DNA of 28,875 bases, taken from assembly GCA_041567315.1 (NCBI GenBank), contig JBFGCA010000058.1, positions 1 to 28,875 on the forward strand. The letters are read 5' to 3'. Of the stretch, positions 22,367 to 28,875 are shown in pieces (within the stretch, counting starts at the first letter, position 1; the number at the start of each line of letters is the position of its first letter). This DNA comes from JBFGCA01 sp041567315 (GTDB lineage: Bacteria > Acidobacteriota > Thermoanaerobaculia > Multivoradales > JAHEKO01). Both the position numbers and the translations under genes were made by a program. A model generated the notes under the pieces. That model saw nothing but the letters and a program-made list of their open reading frames with translations, did no database searches and was not told where the DNA came from.

Positions 22367-23161
22367 GTGGAACGAAAGACCCTCGACCGGCCGCCGGTCT
22401 CGCAGACCCGGGTGCGGCGGGATCTCGCCGCCCTCGGCGTCGAGCCGGGTACGACCCTCGTCGTCCACTCCTCGTTGACCGCCATCGGCTGGGTGGTCGG
22501 CGGCCCGCAGACGGTGGTCCGCGCGCTGCTCGAGGCGCTTGGCGAGGAGGGCACCCTGGTCCTGCCCGCCGCCACCCCGCAGTGCGCCGACCCGGCGACC
22601 TGGAAGGACCTCCGGGTCCCGGCGGAGCACCTCCAGCAAGTGCGCGACCACCTCCCGGTGTTCGATCCGCGGACCACGCCGACCCCCCTCGGCGCCGTCC
22701 CCGAAGCCTTCCGCACCTGGCCGGGCACGCTGCGCAGCGATCACCCGCTGGAGTCGGTTTGCGCCCGCGGCCCCGCCGCCCGCGAGATCACCGGCGAGCA
22801 CCCGCTGGCCTTCTCGGAGGGCCCCGGCTCTCCCTTCGACAGGCTCAACCGGCTGGACGCTTGGGTGCTTCTCCTCGGCGTCGGCTTCAACCGCTGTACC
22901 GCCCTGCACTACGCCGAGTCGCTCGCCGCGCGGCGCCGGACCACCACGGTCCGCTTCCCGGCGCTCGACAACGGCCGCCGCGTCTGGGTCGAGGCGCCCA
23001 ACGTGGCCGACGACGACGACGTCCACTTCCCGGTCGTCGGCGCCCGCTTCCTGGCCGCCGGCCGCGCCCGCCAGGGAGCCGTCGGCGAGGCGCCGTCCAT
23101 CCTCTTCAGGATGCAGGAGCTGGTGCCGTTCGTGGTCGACTACTTCGATGCCGTGCTCTGA
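22367..23161 (+). CDS. AAC(3)-family aminoglycoside N-acetyltransferase-like protein
   Basis: A 264-residue enzyme of the antibiotic N(3)-acetyltransferase family, which move an acetyl group from acetyl-CoA to an amine, classically the 3-amino group of aminoglycosides. Family blocks are LVVHSSLTAIGWVVGGPQTVVRALLEALGEEGTLVLP, DPRTTPTPLGAVPEAFRTWPGTLRSDHPLESVCARG, and VLLLGVGFNRCTALHYAES with the conserved His region. Length and layout match AAC(3). Chromosomal relatives without resistance roles are common (YokD/FrbF-like), so antibiotic resistance is not shown. The GTG at 22367 has GGAG 8 bases upstream. It follows the FMN reductase gene by 31 bases, likely in one transcript under the LysR regulator. 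Confidence 0.88.
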   Translation: MERKTLDRPPVSQTRVRRDLAALGVEPGTTLVVHSSLTAIGWVVGGPQTVVRALLEALGEEGTLVLPAATPQCADPATWKDLRVPAEHLQQVRDHLPVFDPRTTPTPLGAVPEAFRTWPGTLRSDHPLESVCARGPAAREITGEHPLAFSEGPGSPFDRLNRLDAWVLLLGVGFNRCTALHYAESLAARRRTTTVRFPALDNGRRVWVEAPNVADDDDVHFPVVGARFLAAGRARQGAVGEAPSILFRMQELVPFVVDYFDAVL

Positions 23162-23356
23162 GCCAGTCGTCGGCCAAGAAGGCGAAACTACCCGGGTGGT
23201 CCTCGCGTATGAGCTGCAGGAGCTCGGACCAAGAAGCCGCGTCGGAAGGGCCAGGTCCCAAGAGGGAACCGCCGGAGTAGGTCGGCCTGGTCGGCGGCGG
23301 CCGATCGGCCTCCGCGGCCCAGAGGCTGGGTAGAGCCAGGAAGGAGACTCGGAACG

Positions 23357-24844
23357 ATGGTCGGCACAGCGTTCTCGCAGCGCCGCTTGCTGGCGGCCGC
23401 AATGGGCCGTGCTGCGCGGCCCCGATCCACGCCAGCCGTTGCGCCAATGGCGTCCCGGTCGGCGGTCTCGGCGCTGGCACGTCCGGCGGCCGATCCCGCC
23501 CACCCCTACCTGGATCTTCCGGGGCGCGTTTTCGCTCGGGCTGCCACCTGGGTCGCGCTGGCTGCAAGCCTGGCGGCGCCCGCAGCCGGCGGCCTGCCGC
23601 CGGAGCGCGAGCGGGCGGTCGACGAGTTCGTCGGGCAGTTCGTCGAGCTGGCGATGTTCGACGGCACGGTGTTGATCGAGCTGGGCGGCGAGGTGGTCTA
23701 CGAGAAGTCGTTCGGCTACGCCAACTACGAGCACGGCGTCCGGCACGACTCCGGGACGCGCTTCCGGATCGCCTCGGTCTCCAAGACGCTGACCGACGCC
23801 GCCTTCGCGGTGCTGATCCAGCGCGGAGAGCTGAGTCTGGAGGCGCCGCTTTCGCGCTATCTGCCCGACTTCCCCCGGGCGGCCGAGATCACCATCGGGC
23901 ATCTGCTGAATCACTCGTCCGGCATCCCGCACACCAATCGCCAGCCCTGGGGCGACGCCAAGACCTCGCTGTCGATCGACGAGATCGTCGAGCGGCTGGC
24001 GGCGCTGCCGCTCGACTTCGAGCCCGGCAGCGACCGCCGGTACAGCAACGGCGGCTATGCGGTGGCCGCCAAGGTGCTGGGACTGGTCGCCGGCGGCGGC
24101 TACGGCGAGGCGATGCGCCGCATCGTCTTCGATCCGCTGGGTCTCGACGACACCGACCACATCGCCGACGCCCGGGCGGTGATCCCCCGGATGGCCACCG
24201 GCTACGAGCCGGGCGACTACCCGCGCGAGCGGCGCCACACCCGCTTCTACGCGGTCGAGACCCGGCCGGGCGGCGGCTCGCTCTACTCGAACCCGCGCGA
24301 CCTGCTGAGCTTCGCGCGCGCGGTCCTCGCCGGGTTCGTTCGCGAAGATTTGCGCGCGAGCGTCATGGGGATCGGCGACGGCGTCGTCCTCTCGGAGGGC
24401 CGCTCTCCCGGCTTCGTCGCCAAACTCCTCTACGATCCCGAGCGCGAACTCGTCGTCGTCACCAACTCCAACAGCTACGCGGTGCCGGCCGACTGGGCCG
24501 AGGCCATCGCTGCCCTGGCCACCGGCGACCCCGAATGGCAGCCCTGGCCCGAGCTGCGGCCCGCGCCGCCGGCGGTGCCCGCCGACGACCCGCGGCTGGG
24601 CCGCTACCGCAGCTCCTTCGGCGGCAACGAGCTGTCGATCGAGCGCAGCCCGCGGGGCGCCCTGGTGCTGGCCGACCGCGTCAACGATTCGATCACCGCC
24701 CTGGTGCCGCTGGCCGACGGCGCCTTCCTCCAGCCGCTCTACTTCCAGCGCTGCGAGCGCGACGCCTCGAGCCGGGTCATCACCTGCCGGATGCTCTCCG
24801 GCAACCCCGACTACGACAGCGAGCTGACCCCGCTCGACGACTGA
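23357..24844 (+). CDS. Serine beta-lactamase-like hydrolase (class C/DD-peptidase fold)
   Basis: A 495-residue exported hydrolase. The S-x-x-K catalytic motif is SVSK (140-143), within FRIASVSKTLTDAAFAVLIQRGEL. The second motif is YSN (229-231) in RRYSNGGYAVAAKVLGL. The third, usually HTG or KTG, is replaced by SPG (RSPGFVAKLLYD). The family also includes esterases and D-amino-acid peptidases, so beta-lactamase activity is not implied. A C-terminal domain of about 100 residues (LGRYRSSFGGNELSIERSPRGALVLAD) resembles the beta-barrel add-on of such hydrolases. The ATG at 23357 has an AAGGAGA ribosome-binding site, but this gives about 58 residues before the hydrophobic signal-like segment (ATWVALAASLAAPAAGG), which is unusual. 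The 195 bases before it hold no gene I can support. Confidence 0.85.
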   Translation: MVGTAFSQRRLLAAAMGRAARPRSTPAVAPMASRSAVSALARPAADPAHPYLDLPGRVFARAATWVALAASLAAPAAGGLPPERERAVDEFVGQFVELAMFDGTVLIELGGEVVYEKSFGYANYEHGVRHDSGTRFRIASVSKTLTDAAFAVLIQRGELSLEAPLSRYLPDFPRAAEITIGHLLNHSSGIPHTNRQPWGDAKTSLSIDEIVERLAALPLDFEPGSDRRYSNGGYAVAAKVLGLVAGGGYGEAMRRIVFDPLGLDDTDHIADARAVIPRMATGYEPGDYPRERRHTRFYAVETRPGGGSLYSNPRDLLSFARAVLAGFVREDLRASVMGIGDGVVLSEGRSPGFVAKLLYDPERELVVVTNSNSYAVPADWAEAIAALATGDPEWQPWPELRPAPPAVPADDPRLGRYRSSFGGNELSIERSPRGALVLADRVNDSITALVPLADGAFLQPLYFQRCERDASSRVITCRMLSGNPDYDSELTPLDD

Positions 24845-24862
24845 CCCTTCGGAGGCGGGTCA
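24842..24862. terminator. Hairpin shared by two convergent stops
   Basis: Arms TGACCC (24842-24847) and GGGTCA (24857-24862) pair over a 9-base loop. The left arm begins with the stop codon of the plus-strand hydrolase gene, and the right arm contains the stop codon of the minus-strand chrA gene. There is no U-tract, so any terminator activity would be weak. Confidence 0.35.
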
Positions 24863-26242
24863 AACTCCCAGCAGCGCGCGCAGCAGCGCGCCGAGCAGAG
24901 CGGCGCCGAGGAGGGTGGGGATCATCGCCAGTTTGAACCGGAGGAGGGCGACGAAGGCGCCGGCGGCGATCACCAGCGCGGCGGGGTCGAGGGTGCTCCA
25001 GACCGGGACCCACAGGTGGCCGGGGCCGGCCGGCCGCTCGACGACCTCGCCGAAGATCACGTGGAGCGCGAACCAGACGGCGAGGTTGAGGATCACCCCG
25101 ACCACCGCCGGGGTGATCGCCGACATCGCGTCGCCGAGCGCCTTGCGGCCGCGCAGCCACTCGATGTAGGGGGCGCCTGCGAAGATCCACAGAAAACAAG
25201 GCGCGAAGGTCACCCAGGTGGTCACCACCGAGCCGGCGATCCCGGCCACTAGCGGATCGAGCGGCCCGGGGTTGCGGTAGGCGCCCATGAAGGCCACGAA
25301 CTGGACGACCTGGATCAGCGGGCCCGGGGTGGTCTCGGCCATCCCCAGGCCGTCGAGCATCTCGCCGGGGGCCAGCCAGCCGAAGTCCTCGACCGCCCGC
25401 TGGGCGATGTAGGCCAGCACCGCGTAGGCGCCGCCGAAGGTGACCACCGCCGTCTTGCTGAAGAAGAGTCCCTCCTGGACCCAGATGCTGCCGCCGCCGG
25501 CGATCGCCCACAGGGCGAAGACCGGGGCCCACCAGACGGCGAGCCAGACCGCAACCACCCTGAAGGTGCGGCCCAGGGCCGGTGGGCCGGTCTCCGCCGC
25601 CGTCCCGCCGCCCTCGGCCTGCGACGCCTCGTCGGCCGGCGCGTCTTCAGGCGGATCGACGGAGCGGGCTGGTCCCCAGCGGCCGCGCAGATAGCCGGTG
25701 AGGGCGGCCAGCACGATGATCAGCGGAAAGGCGAGATCGAGATAGAAGATGGCGACGAAGGCCGCCGCCGCGATCGCCAGCCGGGTGCGGCTCCCCAGGG
25801 CGCGGCGCCCGATGCGCACCAGCGCCTCGACGACCACCGCCAGCACCGCCGGCTTGAGTCCATAGAACAGCGCCTCGACGGCCGCGGTCTGGCGGAACCC
25901 GGCGTAGAGCACGCTCAGGGCGAGCACCGACAGGAACCCCGGCAGCACGAAGAGCAAACCGGCGACCAGACCGCCGGCGGTGCGGTGGAGCAGCCAGCCG
26001 TTGTAGGTGGCGAGCTGCTGGGCCTCCGGCCCGGGGAGCAGCATGCAGTAGTTGAGGGCGTGGAGGAACCGCTCCTGCGACACCCAGCGCTTCTCGTCGA
26101 CCAGGATCCGCTGCATGACGGCGATCTGCCCGGCGGGACCGCCGAACGACAGCGCCGCCACCCGGCACCAGACGGCGACGGCCTCGCGGAAGGTCACCCG
26201 CGGCCGCCGGCTCGCGGGCGGCATCGGACCGGGCTCGCTCAT
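24860..26242 (-). CDS. chrA: Chromate transporter (CHR family, two-domain)
   Basis: A 460-residue membrane protein made of two CHR domains in tandem. The first half holds VAALSFGGPAGQIAVMQRILVDEKRWVSQERFLHALNYCMLLPGPEAQQLATYNGW; the second repeats the pattern with KTAVVTFGGAYAVLAYIAQRAVEDFGWLAPGEMLDGLGMAETTPGPL. A charged, low-complexity linker (EDAPADEASQAEGGG) separates them. CHR proteins export chromate, and by analogy could move other oxyanions. The ATG at 26242 overlaps the TauE stop (ATGA), so it is coupled to the selD-tauE operon. The odd company of a selenium gene raises the chance that the oxyanion is not only chromate (inference). Confidence 0.93.
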   Translation of the reverse strand: MSEPGPMPPASRRPRVTFREAVAVWCRVAALSFGGPAGQIAVMQRILVDEKRWVSQERFLHALNYCMLLPGPEAQQLATYNGWLLHRTAGGLVAGLLFVLPGFLSVLALSVLYAGFRQTAAVEALFYGLKPAVLAVVVEALVRIGRRALGSRTRLAIAAAAFVAIFYLDLAFPLIIVLAALTGYLRGRWGPARSVDPPEDAPADEASQAEGGGTAAETGPPALGRTFRVVAVWLAVWWAPVFALWAIAGGGSIWVQEGLFFSKTAVVTFGGAYAVLAYIAQRAVEDFGWLAPGEMLDGLGMAETTPGPLIQVVQFVAFMGAYRNPGPLDPLVAGIAGSVVTTWVTFAPCFLWIFAGAPYIEWLRGRKALGDAMSAITPAVVGVILNLAVWFALHVIFGEVVERPAGPGHLWVPVWSTLDPAALVIAAGAFVALLRFKLAMIPTLLGAALLGALLRALLGV

Positions 26243-27015
26243 CGTCCGGAGAGCACCGAGACCCAGATCCGCACCGCCGCCACGGCGATCACCACGGCCA
26301 GCGTCCGGCGCAGCGCCGCCACCGGCAGCCGGCGGCTCAATCGGCTGCCCAGGTGGGTGGCCACCGGCACCGTCAGCACCAGGGGCGCCGCCAGCAGCCA
26401 CTCGATCTGGCCGGTCAGCGCCTTGCCCAGGAAGGCGGCGGCGGTCGACAGCAGGACGATCGCCAGGTTGCTGCCGATGGCGATCCGCGTTGGGACGCGG
26501 ACGAACGAGGTCATCAGCGGGATGAGCAGGAACGAGCCCCCCTGCCCGACCAGGCCGCCGAGGGCTCCCACCGTGGTGGCGGCGCCCACCGCCCGCCCGC
26601 GGCCGAAGCGCAGCCGCTCGACCTCCGGGCTCTCGGGGTCGTCGCGCGGCGGCACCAGCATCAGGACGGCGGCGGCCAGCGCCAGCGCGCCGAAGACCGC
26701 CAGCAGCGCCCGGTTGGGCACTACCCGGGCGGCCGCGCCACCGAGGATCGCCGCCACGAAGATGCTGCCGCCCATGTAGAGCACCAGCCGGTCGGAGACG
26801 AAGCGGAAGCGCCGATGGGTGAGCGCGCCGGAGACGCAGGCCGCCAGACCCTGGACGATGGTCAGCCCGGCCACGGTCCGCATCGCCAGCGGCTCGAGGC
26901 CCAACCAGGGCGGGACGTAGAGCAGCAGCGGCGCCATGACGATGCCGCCGCCGATCCCCAGCAGGCCCGAGAGCAGCCCGGTGACGAGGCCGAGGCCGGC
27001 GATGAGCAGGAGCAC
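26239..27015 (-). CDS. TauE/SafE-family sulfite-exporter-like membrane protein
   Basis: A 258-residue membrane protein of about seven to eight helices with the two family blocks GLLSGLLGIGGGIVMAPLLLYV and GALGGLVGQGGSFLLIPLMTSFVRVPTRIAIGSNLAIVLLS. TauE/SafE proteins are carriers for sulfite, sulfoacetate and other small sulfur compounds, or unknown anions. The GTG at 27015 follows the selD stop by 5 bases; upstream residues in the same frame are antisense to other genes and are excluded. The stop overlaps the chrA start by four bases. Being between selD and chrA, it may move a selenium or sulfur compound, as selenite and sulfite are chemically alike (inference). Confidence 0.9.
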   Translation of the reverse strand: MLLLIAGLGLVTGLLSGLLGIGGGIVMAPLLLYVPPWLGLEPLAMRTVAGLTIVQGLAACVSGALTHRRFRFVSDRLVLYMGGSIFVAAILGGAAARVVPNRALLAVFGALALAAAVLMLVPPRDDPESPEVERLRFGRGRAVGAATTVGALGGLVGQGGSFLLIPLMTSFVRVPTRIAIGSNLAIVLLSTAAAFLGKALTGQIEWLLAAPLVLTVPVATHLGSRLSRRLPVAALRRTLAVVIAVAAVRIWVSVLSGR

Positions 27016-27020
27016 GCCGG

Positions 27021-28067
27021 CTAGACGACTTCGAGCGCCGGCGGGCCGGCGACGACCTTGCCGATCCGGGCCGCGGCGGCAACTCCGGCGGCGCGGAGGG
27101 CAGCCAGCAGCTCGTCGGCCTGGGCTTCCGGCACCGACAGCAGCAGCCCGCCCGAGGTCTGGGGATCGAAGAGCAGCTGCTCCTCGGGCTTCGAGAGGCG
27201 GGTCCGCACCCGCAGCGACTCGTGGACCATTGCCCGGTTGGCGAAGTTGCTGCCGGTGGTCTCCCCCTTGCGGTACATCTCGACCGCCCCGGGATAGACC
27301 GGCAGGCCGGAGTAGGCCAGCCGTACGGTGGCGCCGCAGCCGCGGGCGACCTCGAAGGCGTGCCCGGCGACGCCGAAGCCGGTGACGTCGGTCGCGGCGT
27401 GGAGCTCGAAGCCGAGGGCCGTCGTCATCGCCGGGCCGTTGAGGGCGGCGACCGCGGGCAGCACCTCGTCGAGATCGGCGAGCTTCATCCGTCCCGAGCG
27501 CACGGCGTTGAACAGCACGCCGGTGCCCAGCGGCTTGGTGAGCACCAGCGCGTCCCCGGGCCGCGAGCCGGCGTTGGTGATCACCCGCTCGGGATGCACG
27601 TGGCCGTGGACGCAGAGGCCGTACTTGGGCTCCTCGTCGTCCACCGAGTGACCGCCCACCAGACAGGCCCCGGCCTCGGTCACCTTGTCGTGACCGCCGC
27701 GCAGGATCTGCTTGAGCACCCCCATGTCGAGGTGCTTGGCCGGGAACATCACCAGGTTGAGGGCGGTGACCGGCACCCCGCCCATCGAATAGACGTCGGA
27801 GAGCGAGTTGGCGGCGGCGATCTGCCCGAACCAGTAGGGATCGTCGACCGGCGGGGTGATGAAGTCGACGGTGCTGACGATCGCCAGCTCGTCGCTCACC
27901 CGGTAGACCGCGGCGTCGTCCGAGGTCTCGACCCCCACCAGCAGATCGGGGTCGGTGGGACGGGCGAGGCCCGAGAGCGCGTCCGACAGAGCCGCCGGAC
28001 CGATCTTGGCCGCTCAGCCGCAGGTGCGGGCGAGCCCGGTGAGGGTCTTCTTCCTGCGCAACGCCAT
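27021..28067 (-). CDS. selD: Selenide, water dikinase with in-frame TGA (selenocysteine) at the catalytic site
   Basis: SelD makes selenophosphate from selenide and ATP, the selenium donor for selenocysteine and selenouridine. The open frame from 27938 down is only part of the gene; reading the in-frame TGA at 28014-28016 as selenocysteine joins it to an ATG at 28067, giving 348 residues. The N-terminus then reads TLTGLARTCGUAAKIGPAAL, where U18 falls exactly at the catalytic Cys/Sec position before the essential Lys (K21). Other SelD landmarks follow: LLVGVETSDDAAVYRV, ANSLSDVYSMGG, GGHSVDDEEPKYGLCVHG, ATDVTGFGVAGHAFEVA and FDPQTSGGLLLS. A hairpin lies just after the TGA. First gene of the selD-tauE-chrA operon, divergent from aceE. 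The start has no clear ribosome-binding site. Confidence 0.92.
27981..28000 (-). promoter_or_regulatory. Candidate bacterial SECIS hairpin in selD
   Basis: A perfect 5-bp stem (GUCCG/CGGAC) with a 10-base loop (GCGGCUCUGU) begins 13 bases after the TGA in the mRNA, placing the loop 18 bases downstream. That is within the range in which SelB-binding SECIS loops are found in bacteria. The loop carries G and U residues, as SelB prefers, but no exact consensus exists, so the assignment is based on position and pairing. Confidence 0.55.
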
Positions 28068-28170
28068 GAGCGCAGCCTAGCCTATCGGTGACGTAGAATG
28101 TCGTTTTGCTTCCGCGCCACAACCAGCCGGACCGCCGCCGGGCGCGGGCAAGGCCCCGAGGACCGAGCCG

Positions 28171-28875
28171 ATGAAGATGAACGTCGATCGCAATGTGCAG
28201 GATGTCGATCCGCAGGAGACCCGCGAGTGGAAGGACGCGCTCGAGGAGGTGATCGAGCGCGACGGGCCGGAGCGGGCGCATTTCCTGATCGAGGCGCTGG
28301 TGGACAAGGCGCGCCGCTCGGGCGCCTACCTGCCGTACAACGCCACCACCGCCTACATCAACACCATCGCCCCCCACCGCGAGCGGCAGCGCCCCGGCGA
28401 CCCGGCGCTCGAGCGGCGGATCAAGTCGATCGTGCGCTGGAACGCGGTGGCGATGGTGGTCAAGGCCAACCGCGAGGGCAAGAACCTGGGCGGCCACATC
28501 GCCACCTACCAGTCGGCCGCCAACCTGATGGAGGTGGGCTTCAACCACTTCTTCCACGCCCCCTCCGAGAAGCACGGCGGTGACCTGGTGATGATCCAGG
28601 GCCACAGCTCGCCGGGGATCTACGCCCGGGCCTTCGTCGAGGGCCGGCTCACCGAGGAGCAGATCGCCAACTTCCGCCAGGAGGTCGAGGGCAAGGGGGT
28701 CTCCTCGTATCCCCACCCCTGGCTGATGCCCGGCTTCTGGCAGTTCCCGACGGTGTCGATGGGGCTGACCTCGATCATGGCCATCTACCAGGCCCGGTTC
28801 ATGAAGTACCTCCACCACCGCGGGGTGCTGGACACCGAGAACCGCAAGGTCTGGGCCTTCCTCGGCGACGGCGAG
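28171..28875 (+). CDS. aceE: Pyruvate dehydrogenase E1, homodimeric type (5' part, cut by window end)
   Basis: The first 235 residues of the thiamine-diphosphate-dependent E1 that decarboxylates pyruvate and acetylates the lipoyl group of E2. The sequence follows AceE closely: RAHFLIEALVDKARRSG, LPYNATTAYINTI, KNLGGHIATYQSAANLMEVG, FNHFFHAP, GDLVMIQGHSSPGIYARAF, SSYPHPWLMPGFWQFPTVSM and finally RKVWAFLGDGE. GDGE opens the thiamine diphosphate-binding motif (GDG...NN), where the window ends. Full-length AceE is near 890 residues, so about three quarters is missing. The ATG at 28171 has a GAGGA ribosome-binding site (28158-28162); a second ATG at 28177 is possible. Divergent from selD over about 100 bases; TAGAAT at 28094-28099 is a possible -10. 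Confidence 0.95.
   Translation, partial: MKMNVDRNVQDVDPQETREWKDALEEVIERDGPERAHFLIEALVDKARRSGAYLPYNATTAYINTIAPHRERQRPGDPALERRIKSIVRWNAVAMVVKANREGKNLGGHIATYQSAANLMEVGFNHFFHAPSEKHGGDLVMIQGHSSPGIYARAFVEGRLTEEQIANFRQEVEGKGVSSYPHPWLMPGFWQFPTVSMGLTSIMAIYQARFMKYLHHRGVLDTENRKVWAFLGDGE

Noticed and set aside
23209..23280. 23-codon plus-strand ORF between the acetyltransferase and hydrolase genes
   Set aside because: No ribosome-binding site, no overlap with a gene start and no recognisable sequence.
22223..24238. 671-residue minus-strand open frame opposite the acetyltransferase and hydrolase genes
   Set aside because: Both sense genes carry diagnostic motifs; the antisense frame is low-complexity with none.
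28014..28016. In-frame TGA in selD as a nonsense mutation or frameshift (pseudogene)
   Set aside because: Conserved SelD sequence continues in the same frame on both sides, and the TGA sits at the known Cys/Sec position, so selenocysteine is the simpler reading.

Overview
The window is a GC-rich stretch (roughly 70% by eye) of a bacterial chromosome. Genes are tightly packed and many stop/start codons overlap as ATGA, GTGA or TGATG. Exported c-type cytochromes point to a Gram-negative, respiring organism. A homodimeric-type pyruvate dehydrogenase E1 and a SelD with an in-frame TGA indicate aerobic metabolism and use of selenocysteine. The gene mix (PadR/HAAS-type regulators, TPR-LuxR regulator, CFA-synthase cluster) would fit an uncultured high-GC phylum such as Acidobacteriota, but this placement is a weak inference. 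No rRNA, tRNA, CRISPR array, insertion sequence or phage gene was found.

Layout. 1-4.5 kb: a cytochrome c downstream of a TPR-LuxR regulator with a palindrome-rich spacer, a DmpA-type (P1) aminopeptidase, and a small P-loop kinase. 4.7-6.7 kb: a primary-type sigma-70 factor and an RRM RNA-binding protein with a clear intrinsic terminator. 7.3-7.7 kb: a second small cytochrome c. 7.7-18.1 kb: the most interesting part, a lipid-modification region around a MerR/B12-domain regulator of the CarH/LitR type. One seven-gene minus-strand operon encodes a small membrane protein, a flavin amine-oxidase-like protein, a DUF1365 protein, a CFA-synthase-like methyltransferase, a second methyltransferase resembling plant coclaurine N-methyltransferases, a DUF1475 protein and a DUF1295 protein. 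Beyond the regulator lie an SRPBCC-epimerase fusion, a stand-alone SRPBCC protein, and a divergent pair (exported protein plus DUF2878 protein). Four promoters in this region, including the regulator's own, carry versions of one GAACG-based operator, so the region looks like a single local regulon.

18.1-20.5 kb: a PadR regulator, an RDD membrane protein with a HAAS-like N-terminus, and a membrane-anchored aspartyl protease with PDZ domain in one overlapping operon. 20.7-23.2 kb: a LysR regulator divergent from a small ORF, an NADPH-FMN reductase and an AAC(3)-family acetyltransferase. 23.4-24.8 kb: a serine beta-lactamase-like hydrolase. 24.9-28.1 kb: a selD-tauE/safE-chrA operon. SelD reads through an in-frame TGA at its catalytic site and would be missed or truncated by standard gene calling. 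The window ends inside aceE.

How the genes may work together (inference): the CarH/LitR-like protein probably represses lipid-modifying enzymes that add methyl, cyclopropane or furan groups to membrane fatty acids, as a light or singlet-oxygen defence. Its B12 domain keeps the upper-face W-x9-EH signature but has Tyr where the cobalamin-ligating His is expected, so its way of sensing may differ from that of canonical CarH.
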